This document shows, in pieces, positions 1-8,056 of a stretch of 64,000 nt of DNA. Every line of letters starts with the position of its first letter. Within the stretch, counting starts at the first letter, position 1. The notes below the pieces were generated by a model. That model ran no database searches. It worked only from the letters and a program-made list of their open reading frames with translations, and was not told where the DNA came from. This DNA is from Bordetella sp. LUAb4 (GTDB lineage Bacteria; Pseudomonadota; Gammaproteobacteria; Burkholderiales; Burkholderiaceae_B): NCBI RefSeq assembly GCF_021325795.1, contig NZ_JAHPZX010000001.1, forward strand, positions 496,001 to 560,000, read 5' to 3'. The position numbers and the translations under genes were made by a program.

Positions 1-968
1 GTCCACGACGGCCGCATCGGCGACCACTGCAGCACGATGCTGTCCTTGCCCACCGGCACGGTCACGCCCAGGTACCAGGCATCTGCGTGGCCGCCGTCGG
101 CGAAGGCCCGCGGTCCCACCGCCACACCCAGGTCATCCGGATCGCTGCCATTCAGGCCGACATAGCCATGGCTTTGCCGCGTCCAACCCACCGCCACCTT
201 GGCGATCTCAAAGTCGTAGGCCAGGCCCAGTTGTAGCGCGCGCGGCTGCGCCTGCGTGTCGACGGTATTCCCCAGCCGCATCTGGTCCCAGGTGGCCACG
301 GCCAGCCACGGCCCCTGCTCGTATTTGAGACCGGCACTGAAAGCCCGGCTGTTGGCGCTGGTGGCGTAGCCGTCCGGCTTGGCCGCGTCAAAGGAATAGC
401 CCACGCCCAAAGTCCAACCGGCGACGGACGGCGACACGTAGTTCACCAGATTGTCGAACTGGAAATTGTCCGAGGCCTTGAAGGTGGCGCCCAGGCCCAT
501 CTCTTTCCAGCCCGCCTGTTCCAGTTCATTGCCGAAGGTCTGCCCGATGGTGTACTGCCGGCCGAAGGTCAGGCGCCCGTAGTCGTCATGGGCGAATCCC
601 ACCCAGGACTGGTAGTTGAACAGCCGGCCATTCTGGTCGTCGACCTGGCCGTTGCTGGGATTGAAGCCGGTTTCCAGCTGGAACAGCGCGCGCCAGCCCG
701 AACCCAGATCATCCTGGCCGCGCAAGCCCCAGACGGAATCCGCCAGCCCGCCGTTGATCAAGCCGTTGCGCGTACCGGTTCCCGACACGTGCGTGCTGCC
801 CACACCCAGATCGATGAGGCCATACAGGGTCACCGCGGCTCCGTCGTCGGCAAGGGCTGCCTGAGGGAGAACAACCGCGAGGACAAAAAAAACCGCTCCG
901 TAAAAAAACGGAGCGATGGATAGCCAGGACGTCACGCTGAAAAATTTCGACAGTCGGGCGTTGAACAA
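1..968 (-). CDS. Gram-negative outer-membrane porin (3' end cut by window edge)
   Basis: General diffusion porin of the Burkholderiales OmpC-like family, a trimeric 16-strand outer-membrane barrel. The minus frame is open from the window edge. The mature N-terminus reads ADDGAAVTLYGLIDLGVG, followed by typical porin blocks such as SVWGLRGQDDLGSGWRALFQ and GRLTFGRQYTIG. No ATG is available. I chose the TTG at 968-966 because GGAG lies 7 nt upstream and it gives a good signal peptide: an N-region with Arg and Lys (MFNARLSK), a hydrophobic core, and cleavage after QAALA. A GTG at 935 is the alternative, but it has no Shine-Dalgarno sequence and no basic N-region. A terminator-like hairpin lies within the signal-peptide codons (885-915). 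The gene starts 37 nt after an upstream gene on the same strand and may be cotranscribed with it. About 320 residues are visible. Confidence 0.88.
   Translation of the reverse strand, partial: MFNARLSKFFSVTSWLSIAPFFYGAVFFVLAVVLPQAALADDGAAVTLYGLIDLGVGSTHVSGTGTRNGLINGGLADSVWGLRGQDDLGSGWRALFQLETGFNPSNGQVDDQNGRLFNYQSWVGFAHDDYGRLTFGRQYTIGQTFGNELEQAGWKEMGLGATFKASDNFQFDNLVNYVSPSVAGWTLGVGYSFDAAKPDGYATSANSRAFSAGLKYEQGPWLAVATWDQMRLGNTVDTQAQPRALQLGLAYDFEIAKVAVGWTRQSHGYVGLNGSDPDDLGVAVGPRAFADGGHADAWYLGVTVPVGKDSIVLQWSPMRPSW
885..915 (-). terminator. Terminator-like hairpin inside the porin signal-peptide codons
   Basis: On the minus strand an 8-bp perfect stem (CGCTCCGT at 915-908 with ACGGAGCG at 901-894) and a 6-nt T loop is followed after one or two G by eight T (892-885). 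This is the layout of a rho-independent terminator. It lies about 50 nt inside the porin coding sequence, so it could act as an attenuator relieved by translating ribosomes, or end transcripts of the gene at 1006-1341. Confidence 0.6.
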
Positions 969-1005
969 AGGGCGGCTCCGTAAGCGGCGCCGACTCGCAT
1001 GCGTA

Positions 1006-1341
1006 TCAGGCGACGGCGCTACGTTGATCTCCGAAACGGACGGAACATATCGCTGGATTGTCGCTTAGCTGCCTGGCCTGTGACATGAGAACATTCCGCA
1101 TATTTGGGGGGCAATTCACCGTAATGCAGGCCGACGCCATGGTCTTGTCCCGACCCTGGTCCACCTGCATCTGAGCCACGCTCAGGCCGGCCGCCTTGAA
1201 GTCCAGGCAAATCTGCTTGCGCACGGCACCGAGTGCCTCGCGCGCACAGACCACGGTCAACCTTGAGCTCGCGCGCCTGCCAGCCAACGCCGCCGGCCGA
1301 TCGACACCGGCACGCCGAAGAAACAAGTCGAATATACGCAT
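1006..1341 (-). CDS. Small conserved-looking hypothetical protein (111 aa)
   Basis: I do not recognise this protein. The start at 1341 is set by a strong AGGAGG five nt upstream of ATG; a longer in-frame ORF beginning at 1371 would bury that site. The protein starts MRIFDLFLRR, has a basic linker, then a region of alternating beta and alpha character: SRLTVVCAREALGAVRKQI, then ASACITVNCPPNMRNVLM, then NPAICSVRFG. This resembles a small ferredoxin-like/ACT-type fold such as follows MgtC-type membrane proteins, but that is only a structural guess. There is no signal peptide and no clear membrane segment. It lies upstream of, and in the same direction as, the porin, 37 nt away. Confidence 0.6.
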   Translation of the reverse strand: MRIFDLFLRRAGVDRPAALAGRRASSRLTVVCAREALGAVRKQICLDFKAAGLSVAQMQVDQGRDKTMASACITVNCPPNMRNVLMSQARQLSDNPAICSVRFGDQRSAVA

Positions 1342-1870
1342 GATGACCTCCTCGCACGAGCGGGATGGCATACGTCAATAACCGGCCTGACCAGCCTGGG
1401 GAATGCCACGCGCGCAAGAAGATACATGCGAGTGGGACCACAGGCGGGCAAAGCGGTAATTCAGGCGGAATGGCGCGGGGAGGAAATCGTCGCGAAATAA
1501 AGATCAGCGACACGCATACGACTGCGTGCAAATCGCTTTTCTAATCGCGTGGAAATCTCGAAATGAGAGGCCCGAATTGAAGCTTTAAAACTCAGCTTTA
1601 AGACGCTCGGACTTTTCAGACACCGCACCCTGCAAGACAGGGCGCGGCAGAGGTGATCTGCGTAAACCTTGTCAGGCAGCGACGCCGACACTAGGTCGAC
1701 TACTACTGTCGCCGGAATCGGTATTCACGTAGCAACCCCTGGATATGAAGAAGCCACGAGTGTACTCGGGTTTGCCCTGATGAACAAGACAAAAGAGGGC
1801 GTAAATGCCTGAAAAAACAAGGTCCTACAACGGGTGACATGATGCACGGATTGGCGGCGGCGAGGAGGGG
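1342..1870. other. Intergenic stretch without a supported gene
   Basis: About 530 nt between two minus-strand genes. It is more AT-rich than its surroundings. ORFs here have no ribosome site, no recognisable protein and unlikely composition. A short direct repeat AGCTTTAA occurs twice near 1579-1603. It probably holds the promoter of the 111-aa gene and the 3' end of the antiporter transcript. Confidence 0.5.
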
Positions 1871-2881
1871 TCAAACATGCAGATGCCAGCCCACGTAGCC
1901 GGCGAACAGCGCATACAGGCCGCCCACCGCCGACAAGGCCCGCAGGTTCATGGTCTCGCGGCGGAAGCGCAGCCACAGCAGTCCGATGGACAGCATGGTG
2001 CACAGGCCGGCGACGATCAGCGTGTCATCCAGCAGCCACGGCGTCATCATGATCCCCATGGCGCTGGGTATCGTTGCCTGGATCATCATGGCGCCGGAAA
2101 TATTGGCCAAGGCCAGCCTTTCCTTGCCCTGCCGTACCCAGATCAAGGCATTCATGATTTCCGGCAACTCGGTGGCCACCGGCGCCAGCAGCAATGCCGC
2201 CACGTGCGGCGTCATGCCCAGCATCGAGCCGATGTCCTCGATCTGCATCACGAAAACGCGCGAGGCGCCGGCAATCACCGCCAGGGCCAGCAAGGTCTGC
2301 AGACAGGCCCAGCCCAGGCCGGGACGAGCGTCGCGTGGCCGCAGCTTCAGTGGCGCCAGATCCTCGGCGGCGGCGGATTCGTCATCGGCCAGCAACTCGC
2401 GCCGCACATACAGGCCATAGGCCGCCAGGAAGGCCAGGCCCAACCAGGGCTTCCAGGCGAATGCGACCAGGCCGATCGCCAGCTTGAAGACGAAGATGCC
2501 CATGAACCAGCCCTGATCGCGAGCCAGCTTGCGCTGGTCCGCGTTCATACAGGTCACGCATTCGGCCGCGGGCTGGCGCCGGCGCTGCCGCATCAGGCCA
2601 AGGCCGACCACCGCGTAGGCCACCGTGGCCAGCACCAGCGGCCCCCCCATGGCGGCGCCGACGCCGATATCCTTGTGTTCGGGCGTGCCGCCGAAGGCCA
2701 CTGCCATGAAGGTCACGGCGCTTTCAGGCAGGGCCGTGCCGAAAGCCGCCAGCACCGTGCCGACGGCAGTGGTGCCAAGGTTCAGGCGCTGCCCGACCCA
2801 CTCGACACCATTGACGAAATATTCGCAGGCTAGATAGATGACGGCCGCGGAGGCAAAAAACAGCAGAAACGTAGACAACAT
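1871..2881 (-). CDS. Sodium/calcium-type cation antiporter (CaCA superfamily), likely riboswitch-controlled
   Basis: Integral inner-membrane cation exchanger of about 336 residues, the usual size for bacterial CaCA proteins. Both halves carry the alpha-repeat signature: GTVLAAFGTALPESA at residues 41-55 and PVATELPEIMNALIWV in the second half, followed by the NISGAMMIQATIPSAMGI segment. A cytoplasmic loop with Cys residues (AAECVTCMNADQ) and an acidic loop separate the halves. The start at 2881 (MLSTFLLFFASAAVIYL) is where the first membrane helix begins. The frame stays open upstream to 3133, but that stretch coincides with the predicted yybP-ykoY RNA and makes no plausible protein. The family usually moves Ca2+ or Na+. 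The riboswitch suggests that Mn2+ export or homeostasis is the real role here, which is inference. Confidence 0.85.
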   Translation of the reverse strand: MLSTFLLFFASAAVIYLACEYFVNGVEWVGQRLNLGTTAVGTVLAAFGTALPESAVTFMAVAFGGTPEHKDIGVGAAMGGPLVLATVAYAVVGLGLMRQRRRQPAAECVTCMNADQRKLARDQGWFMGIFVFKLAIGLVAFAWKPWLGLAFLAAYGLYVRRELLADDESAAAEDLAPLKLRPRDARPGLGWACLQTLLALAVIAGASRVFVMQIEDIGSMLGMTPHVAALLLAPVATELPEIMNALIWVRQGKERLALANISGAMMIQATIPSAMGIMMTPWLLDDTLIVAGLCTMLSIGLLWLRFRRETMNLRALSAVGGLYALFAGYVGWHLHV

Positions 2882-2944
2882 GAAAAGACAACAGCCGGAC
2901 GAGCGGATTACCTGAGGCGCGACGACGCGGCTCGCCCGGCTGGG

Positions 2945-3105
2945 TAGCGCGTCGTGGCCAAAGGTCTCGCCTGGCTGGGCCGGCCGCCGGGGGAGAAAAT
3001 CCCGTGACGGATGGCTGCCGTTTGCGCCATGGGGTTCTGGACCACCAAGTATGTTGACGCAAACTCCTTGGGGGCAAGGATGGCTACTCCCCAATGAACA
3101 CGGCG
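2945..3105 (-). promoter_or_regulatory. yybP-ykoY family (Mn2+-sensing) riboswitch
   Basis: The minus-strand leader of the antiporter contains the conserved blocks of the yybP-ykoY aptamer in order: TTGGGGAGTAGCC (3094-3082), GTCAACATACT (about 3057-3047), and GGCGAGACCTTTGGCC near the 3' end (about 2972-2957). Paired arms lie between them. A TACAAT -10-like hexamer lies just upstream (about 3114-3109). This RNA family is known to bind Mn2+ and to switch on Mn2+ exporters. About 65 nt separate the aptamer from the ATG at 2881. No T-run terminator is visible there, which suggests translational control. Confidence 0.75.
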
Positions 3106-3196
3106 CGGATTGTATCAGCGCGATATGACACATCCGTGGGAAAAAGCAGATAAAGTTAGCTCCACTCCTTTTCAGCGTCCTCGCGCGCCCACGACA

Positions 3197-4543
3197 ATGA
3201 GCCTACCTCCCGTCGATCTCACGCCCCACATCGAGCGGCGCCAGCGCCTGCAGGCCTATATGCGGTCGCTCGGCGGCGGCATCGCTGTGCTGTCGACCGC
3301 GGCGGAAGCCGTGCGCAGCCGCGACTCGGAATTTCCCTACCGCTTCGACAGCGACTTCTTCTACCTGACCGGATTCACCGAGCCGGACGCCTGGCTGGTG
3401 CTGCTGGCGGGCGAGCGCGATGCCAGCATCCTGTTCTGCCGCGAACGCCACGAGGAACAAGAGACCTGGACCGGGCACCGCTTCGGCCCCGATGCCGCCG
3501 CGGCGCGCTTCGGCTTTGACGAAGCCTATGCCGTGGAGCGCCTGGATGACCTGCTGCCGGCCCTGCTGGTGAATCAAGCGGCGCTATTCGCGCCCTTGCA
3601 GGCGACCGGCCCGTTGGGCGAACGGCTGGCGCGGGCGATGGACGCAGCGCGCCAACAGGCGCGCGGGAAGCATCAACCGCCTGTGCGGCAGATCGACCCG
3701 CGGCCGCGCCTGGCCGATATGCGCCTGATCAAGGACCCCACGGAAATCGCCTTGATGCGCCGCGCCGCCCGCATCTCCGCCGGCGCCCATGCGCGCGCCA
3801 TGCGGCATGTGCGCCCAGGCATGCATGAATATGAGATCGAGGCGGAACTGCTGCATGAATTCCGCCGCCACGGCGCGCAGTCGGTCGCCTACAACAGCAT
3901 CGTGGCCGCCGGCGCCAACGCCTGCACGCTGCACTACCCCGCCGGCGACGCCGTCCTGCGCGATGGCCAACTGCTGCTGATCGACGCCGGCTGCGAATAC
4001 GACGGCTACGCGGCGGACATCACCCGCACCTTTCCCGTCAATGGGCGCTACAGCGGGCCCCAGCGCGCGCTGTACGACTTGACGGTAGCGGCGCAGGACG
4101 CGGCCTGCGCGGCCATCCGGCCGGGCGCCAGCTTCAACGACAGCCACGAGGCCGCGGTGCGCGTGCTGGCGCAGGGCATGATCGACGAAGGCTTGCTGCA
4201 GGGCTCACTGGACGGGGTGCTCGAGAGCAAGGCCTATAACCGCTTCTACATGCATCGCACGGGGCACTGGCTGGGCCTGGATGTGCACGACGTCGGCGAC
4301 TACCGGCAGGCCGGGGACGCGGACAGCGGCGCGGAGCGTCCGTGGCGCACGCTGGAACGCGGCATGATTCTTACCGTCGAACCGGGCATCTATGTGCGCG
4401 GGGCCAGCGACGTGCCGGAAGAATTCTGGGATATCGGCATCCGCACCGAAGACGATGCGCTGGTGACGCACGAGGGCTGCGAGCTGATCACCCGTGGCGT
4501 GCCAGTGCATGCCGTGGAGATCGAAGCATTGATGCGGGAATGA
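3197..4543 (+). CDS. pepP: Xaa-Pro aminopeptidase (aminopeptidase P)
   Basis: Cytosolic dinuclear-metal peptidase that removes the N-terminal residue from Xaa-Pro peptides. An N-terminal AMP_N domain (FPYRFDSDFFYLTGF) is followed by an M24 pita-bread domain. The metal ligands are all visible: Asp in LLIDAGCEYDG, Asp in AADITRTFPV, His in GHWLGLDVHDVGDY, Glu in MILTVEPGIYV and Glu in IGIRTEDDALV. The start at 3197 (MSLPPVDLTPHIERRQRLQ) gives 448 residues, the family length; upstream in-frame starts add an unalignable stretch. It is divergent from the antiporter and followed, across a TM2 gene, by the ubiH-type gene, which echoes the pepP-ubiH order of other proteobacteria. Confidence 0.95.
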   Translation: MSLPPVDLTPHIERRQRLQAYMRSLGGGIAVLSTAAEAVRSRDSEFPYRFDSDFFYLTGFTEPDAWLVLLAGERDASILFCRERHEEQETWTGHRFGPDAAAARFGFDEAYAVERLDDLLPALLVNQAALFAPLQATGPLGERLARAMDAARQQARGKHQPPVRQIDPRPRLADMRLIKDPTEIALMRRAARISAGAHARAMRHVRPGMHEYEIEAELLHEFRRHGAQSVAYNSIVAAGANACTLHYPAGDAVLRDGQLLLIDAGCEYDGYAADITRTFPVNGRYSGPQRALYDLTVAAQDAACAAIRPGASFNDSHEAAVRVLAQGMIDEGLLQGSLDGVLESKAYNRFYMHRTGHWLGLDVHDVGDYRQAGDADSGAERPWRTLERGMILTVEPGIYVRGASDVPEEFWDIGIRTEDDALVTHEGCELITRGVPVHAVEIEALMRE

Positions 4544-4553
4544 TGCACACAAA

Positions 4554-4578
4554 CATGTCTCCCCTTGGGGGAGACATG
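4554..4578. terminator. Hairpin between convergent pepP and TM2 gene
   Basis: A near-perfect 11-bp inverted repeat (CATGTCTCCCC and GGGGAGACATG) lies 10 nt after the pepP stop and 20 nt from the stop of the opposing gene. It has no strong T-run on either strand, so termination may be weak or rho-assisted. Confidence 0.55.
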
Positions 4579-4597
4579 GGCATATTGGACATGACGG

Positions 4598-5047
4598 CTA
4601 CAGCACGTAGCCTTCCAGCCAGCCCATGGCGGACCACACATACACCACCACCATGGCGATGCCGAACATGGAGCAGATCGCGCCGACCAGGGTGGCGACG
4701 ATGGCGAGCAGCACTTCGGGCCAGCCGGTGCGGGACAAGCGGCCCAGTCCCGGGTTGTAGGCCTGGTCGAATTTTTCGTCGCTGCGCAGGCAGAACACGA
4801 CGCTTTCGATGAAGCCGTCGATCATGGGAATGAACAACAGGAAGAACGCCGGATTGTCGTACCAAACGGGGAACAGGCGGGTAGCGGCCAGGCAGATCAC
4901 CGCATAGCCCGTCACCCAGGCCGCGCCGCGCCGGCCCAGATACCACCAGTGGGCGCCCAGGAATCCCAGCACCAAGGCCAGGGAGGCGGCCAGCACCTTG
5001 GTACGTGGACGGGGAGTGGGCGCGGGAAGGGCAATCTCGTCGGTCAT
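4598..5047 (-). CDS. TM2-domain membrane protein
   Basis: Small inner-membrane protein (149 aa) with the TM2 layout: a first helix with the LGFLGAHWWYLGRRGAAWV turn, a short loop, and a second helix at AFFLLFIPMIDGFIESVVFC containing the typical Asp-Gly. A third hydrophobic stretch (VLLAIVATLVGAICSMFGIA) lies near the C-terminus. The start at 5047 (MTDEIALPAPTPRPRT) gives a cytosolic proline-rich tail before helix 1; the frame runs further upstream without support. The function of TM2 proteins in bacteria is unknown. It faces pepP convergently across a hairpin. Confidence 0.8.
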   Translation of the reverse strand: MTDEIALPAPTPRPRTKVLAASLALVLGFLGAHWWYLGRRGAAWVTGYAVICLAATRLFPVWYDNPAFFLLFIPMIDGFIESVVFCLRSDEKFDQAYNPGLGRLSRTGWPEVLLAIVATLVGAICSMFGIAMVVVYVWSAMGWLEGYVL

Positions 5048-5246
5048 GGTCAGTCCGATAGTGGAACCCTGGATGCCAGGGCTCCGAGAGAATGAAAGCA
5101 CACCAACACGCCAGAGGACACGGCCTTGATGACGTCCTGAATGGCTGCGCGTCTACTGTCCTTGCTGGCTGCACAACGACTGTCGCCGTCGGCTGCGTGT
5201 CTACTGCGTCGCACGGAGTGTAGAGCCGCGGCGCTAGAATCACCAC

Positions 5247-6545
5247 ATGAGCAAACCCGATTTCTCCGTCGCCGTTCTGGGTGCGGGCCCCGTGGGCTGC
5301 GCGCTGGCCTTGATGCTGGCGCGCCATGCCGCCGATCCGTCATCCATCCTGCTGGTGCGCAACGCACAGTCCACGCCAGGCTCTACGCCAGGGAATCCGA
5401 CCGCCACCGGCCTCACGCCCTCTCCGGCGTCGGTGATCGCGCCTATTCCGTCGACCGCCAATGCGCCACTGGCCGCGCCCGCGATCCCTGCCACGCCGGC
5501 CGCCGGCGTGTCGGCGGCGGTGCCGCCCGAAGCCGATGCCCGCGTCCTGGCGATGAATCACGGCAGCCGCGTGCTGCTGGAATCACTGGGCGCCTGGCCG
5601 CGCATCGCCGCCGATATCCGCACCATCCACGTCTCGCAGCGCGGCCGCCTGGGCCGCACGCTGATTCAACATAGCGACTTCAACGTACCGCAATTGGGCG
5701 CCGTCGCCGCTTACCCCGTGCTGCATGCCGCCCTGCTGCGCCGCGTGGAACAGATGGGTATCACCATCCGCGCCCTGCCCGATGCGCGCATGAGCAGCCA
5801 GGATGCCGAGGGCGCGACCCTGACCGCCGCCGACGGCACCGTCCTGCGTTGCGGGGTGGTGGTACGGTCGGACGGCGCCGGCGCCAACGACATCCGCCGC
5901 GAGTATGGCCAGCACGCGGTACTGGCCACGGTACGCGCTTCCTTGCCCCGCGACGGCTGGGCCTTCGAGCGCTTCACCCGGGAAGGTCCCCTGGCCCTGT
6001 TGCCGCATCCCGCCGCGCCCGATACCTACGCCGTGGTCTGGTGCTGCGCGCCGGAACGCGCCCGCGCCCTGGCCGCGTTGGACCAGGCCGCGTTTTCCGT
6101 GGCGCTGACCGAAGCCTTCGGCGACCGGCTGGGGACGCTGGCCTGCTTCGCACCCCGCCATGTATTTCCGCTGTTCCTCAGCGCGCGCCGGTCCCTGGTG
6201 GATGGCCGCGCCGTCGCCGTGGGCAATGCCGCGCAGACCTTGCATCCGGTCGCGGGCCAGGGCTTGAATCTTGGCCTGCGCGATGCGGCTCGGCTGTCTC
6301 AGTCACTGGCGCCATGGCTGGCCCGTCCCGTCACCGCGCCCACCGAAGCCCTGGCCGGCTTTGCCCGCGCGCGGCGCGACGACCGCTGGCTGACCGCCGG
6401 CCTGACCGACCTCATGCCGCGCGCGTTTTCCACCGGGGTAGCGGCACTGGAGCATGCCGGCGGCCTGGCCCTCTTGAGCCTGGACTTGTTACAGCCGCTG
6501 CGTGCGCCTCTGGCGCGGCACCTGTTGCAAGGCCTGCGGGCCTGA
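5247..6545 (+). CDS. ubiH: UbiH-type FAD-dependent hydroxylase (ubiquinone biosynthesis)
   Basis: Flavin monooxygenase of the UbiH/UbiF/Coq6 family, which hydroxylates the ring of ubiquinone precursors at the inner membrane. The FAD dinucleotide motif is VLGAGPVGCALALMLAR (residues 10-26), a DG-type motif lies at VVVRSDGAGAND, and the C-terminal ribityl-binding block GNAAQTLHPVAGQGLNLGLR is nearly identical to UbiH, with GN in place of the more common GD. Between the first strand and DARVLAMNHGS there is an Ala/Pro/Thr-rich insert of roughly 50 residues that family members lack. Neighbours pepP and dusB support the assignment. Which ring position it oxidises cannot be read from the sequence. 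Confidence 0.82.
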   Translation: MSKPDFSVAVLGAGPVGCALALMLARHAADPSSILLVRNAQSTPGSTPGNPTATGLTPSPASVIAPIPSTANAPLAAPAIPATPAAGVSAAVPPEADARVLAMNHGSRVLLESLGAWPRIAADIRTIHVSQRGRLGRTLIQHSDFNVPQLGAVAAYPVLHAALLRRVEQMGITIRALPDARMSSQDAEGATLTAADGTVLRCGVVVRSDGAGANDIRREYGQHAVLATVRASLPRDGWAFERFTREGPLALLPHPAAPDTYAVVWCCAPERARALAALDQAAFSVALTEAFGDRLGTLACFAPRHVFPLFLSARRSLVDGRAVAVGNAAQTLHPVAGQGLNLGLRDAARLSQSLAPWLARPVTAPTEALAGFARARRDDRWLTAGLTDLMPRAFSTGVAALEHAGGLALLSLDLLQPLRAPLARHLLQGLRA

Positions 6546-6682
6546 CAGGTCAGGCCGGCCCAAGCACACAGCGGTCGGGACGTCGCGCCCGCACAACTGT
6601 TCCGGGGTCGCGCCAGCGCGCTTTGGGTTGCTTTGACGCCATTCAATATGGGGCCGGATCGGGGCGGGTAAAATCCCCGCCC

Positions 6683-7708
6683 ATGCGTATCGGCCCCTGG
6701 ACTCTCCCCAACAATGTGCTGGTCGCGCCCATGGCGGGCGTGACGGATCGGCCATTCCGTCAGCTCTGCAAGAAGCTGGGGGCGGGCTATGCCGTGTCGG
6801 AAATGGCCGCCAGCAATCCCCGCCTGTGGGACAGCGTCAAAACCTCGCGCCGCTTGAACCACGAAGGCGAGATCGCCCCCGTGTCGGTGCAGATCGCCGG
6901 CGCCGACCCCGCCATGATGGCCGAGGCCGCCGTTTTCAACGCCGCCAAGGGCGCGCGCATCATCGACATCAATATGGGCTGTCCGGTCAAGAAGGTCTGC
7001 AATGTCGCGTCCGGCTCCGCGCTGCTGCGCCATGAAGACCTGATCGCCCGCATCCTCGACGCCGTGGTGCAGGCCTGTCGCCCGCTGGACGTGCCGGTGA
7101 CGCTGAAGACCCGCACCGGCTGGGACCGCGAACACCGCAATGCCTTGCGCATCGCCCGCCTGGCGCAGGACAGCGGCATCGCTGCCCTGACGCTGCACGG
7201 CCGCACCCGCGCCGACATGTACACCGGCGAGGCCGAATACGACACTATCCGCGAAGTCAAGGCCGCCATCACCATTCCGGTCATTGCCAATGGCGATATC
7301 GACAGTCCCGAGAAAGCCCGGCGCGTTCTGGACTACACTGGCGCCGATGCCGTCATGGTCGGCCGCGCGGCTCAAGGCCGTCCGTGGATTTTCCGCGAGA
7401 TTGACTACTACCTTCGTACGGGGGATAAACTGCCGCCCCCGACCTACGGCGAAATGCGCGACCTGCTGCTGGAACACCTCGACGACCATTACCGGTTCTA
7501 CGGGGAACACACTGGCGTACGCACGGCGCGCAAGCACATTGGATGGTATATCGACGGCCTGCCTGGCGCCGATGACTTCCGCGCTCACATGAACCAAATC
7601 GACGGCACCGGCGCGCAGGCAAGCGCCGTGGCCAATTGGTTCGATCATTTCGCCCGCGACGGCCGGCCCGGCGAAGCCGCCGTCGAGCAAGCCTTGCTGG
7701 CGGCCTGA
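6683..7708 (+). CDS. dusB: tRNA-dihydrouridine synthase B
   Basis: FMN enzyme that reduces uridine to dihydrouridine in the tRNA D-loop. The start at 6683 (MRIGPWTLPNNVLVAPMAGVT) gives 341 residues, the DusB size, although the frame stays open for another 830 nt upstream. Signature parts: APMAGVTDRPFR at residues 15-26, catalytic Cys100 in DINMGCPVKKVCN, Lys in VTLKTRTGWD, and the FMN phosphate site VMVGRAAQGRPWIF. It is followed 47 nt later by fis, the conserved dusB-fis arrangement, so the two are probably one operon. Confidence 0.96.
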   Translation: MRIGPWTLPNNVLVAPMAGVTDRPFRQLCKKLGAGYAVSEMAASNPRLWDSVKTSRRLNHEGEIAPVSVQIAGADPAMMAEAAVFNAAKGARIIDINMGCPVKKVCNVASGSALLRHEDLIARILDAVVQACRPLDVPVTLKTRTGWDREHRNALRIARLAQDSGIAALTLHGRTRADMYTGEAEYDTIREVKAAITIPVIANGDIDSPEKARRVLDYTGADAVMVGRAAQGRPWIFREIDYYLRTGDKLPPPTYGEMRDLLLEHLDDHYRFYGEHTGVRTARKHIGWYIDGLPGADDFRAHMNQIDGTGAQASAVANWFDHFARDGRPGEAAVEQALLAA

Positions 7709-7755
7709 TCGACCTTTATCCCGCCGTTTCACATAAACAAAAAAAGTTGTGCATG

Positions 7756-7995
7756 ATGAGTAAAAAAGATGTCCTGGAAGAATGCGTGCGCGCCAGTCTG
7801 GAGCGCTACTTCGAAGACCTGGGCGATTCCGAGCCCCATGACATGTGGGAAATGGTGATGCGCTGCGTCGAACGCCCTGTCCTCGAAGTCGCGCTGGAAC
7901 GCGCTGGCGGCAATCAGTCGCGCGCTTCCGAAATGCTGGGCATCACACGCAATACGCTGCGCAAGAAGCTGCTTGCGCATAACATCCAGGTCTGA
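7756..7995 (+). CDS. fis: Fis family nucleoid-associated DNA-binding protein
   Basis: Small dimeric nucleoid protein that bends DNA and activates stable-RNA promoters. It has 79 residues from MSKKDVLEECV; an ATG three nt earlier would add one Met. The C-terminal helix-turn-helix ALERAGGNQSRASEMLGIT followed by RNTLRKKLLAHNI is the standard Fis motif. Betaproteobacterial Fis proteins are shorter at the N-terminus than the E. coli protein, as here. It lies downstream of dusB and 61 nt upstream of purH. Confidence 0.95.
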   Translation: MSKKDVLEECVRASLERYFEDLGDSEPHDMWEMVMRCVERPVLEVALERAGGNQSRASEMLGITRNTLRKKLLAHNIQV

Positions 7996-8056
7996 AACGC
8001 TTTCCCACCATCTCTGAAACGGAACCGCCGCGGCCTGCCGCGCGCCCTGCCCGCCC

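Noticed and set aside
1461-1691. 76-codon minus-strand frame in the 1.4-1.9 kb gap
   Set aside because: No ribosome site, no family resemblance, composition unlike neighbouring genes.
2882-3133. N-terminal extension of the antiporter frame
   Set aside because: The region carries the riboswitch blocks and no hydrophobic or conserved protein sequence; the first membrane helix starts at 2881.
5849-6682. Upstream extension of the dusB frame (278 extra codons) overlapping ubiH
   Set aside because: DusB homologues begin at MRIGPW-type sequence; the extension is an out-of-frame shadow of ubiH.
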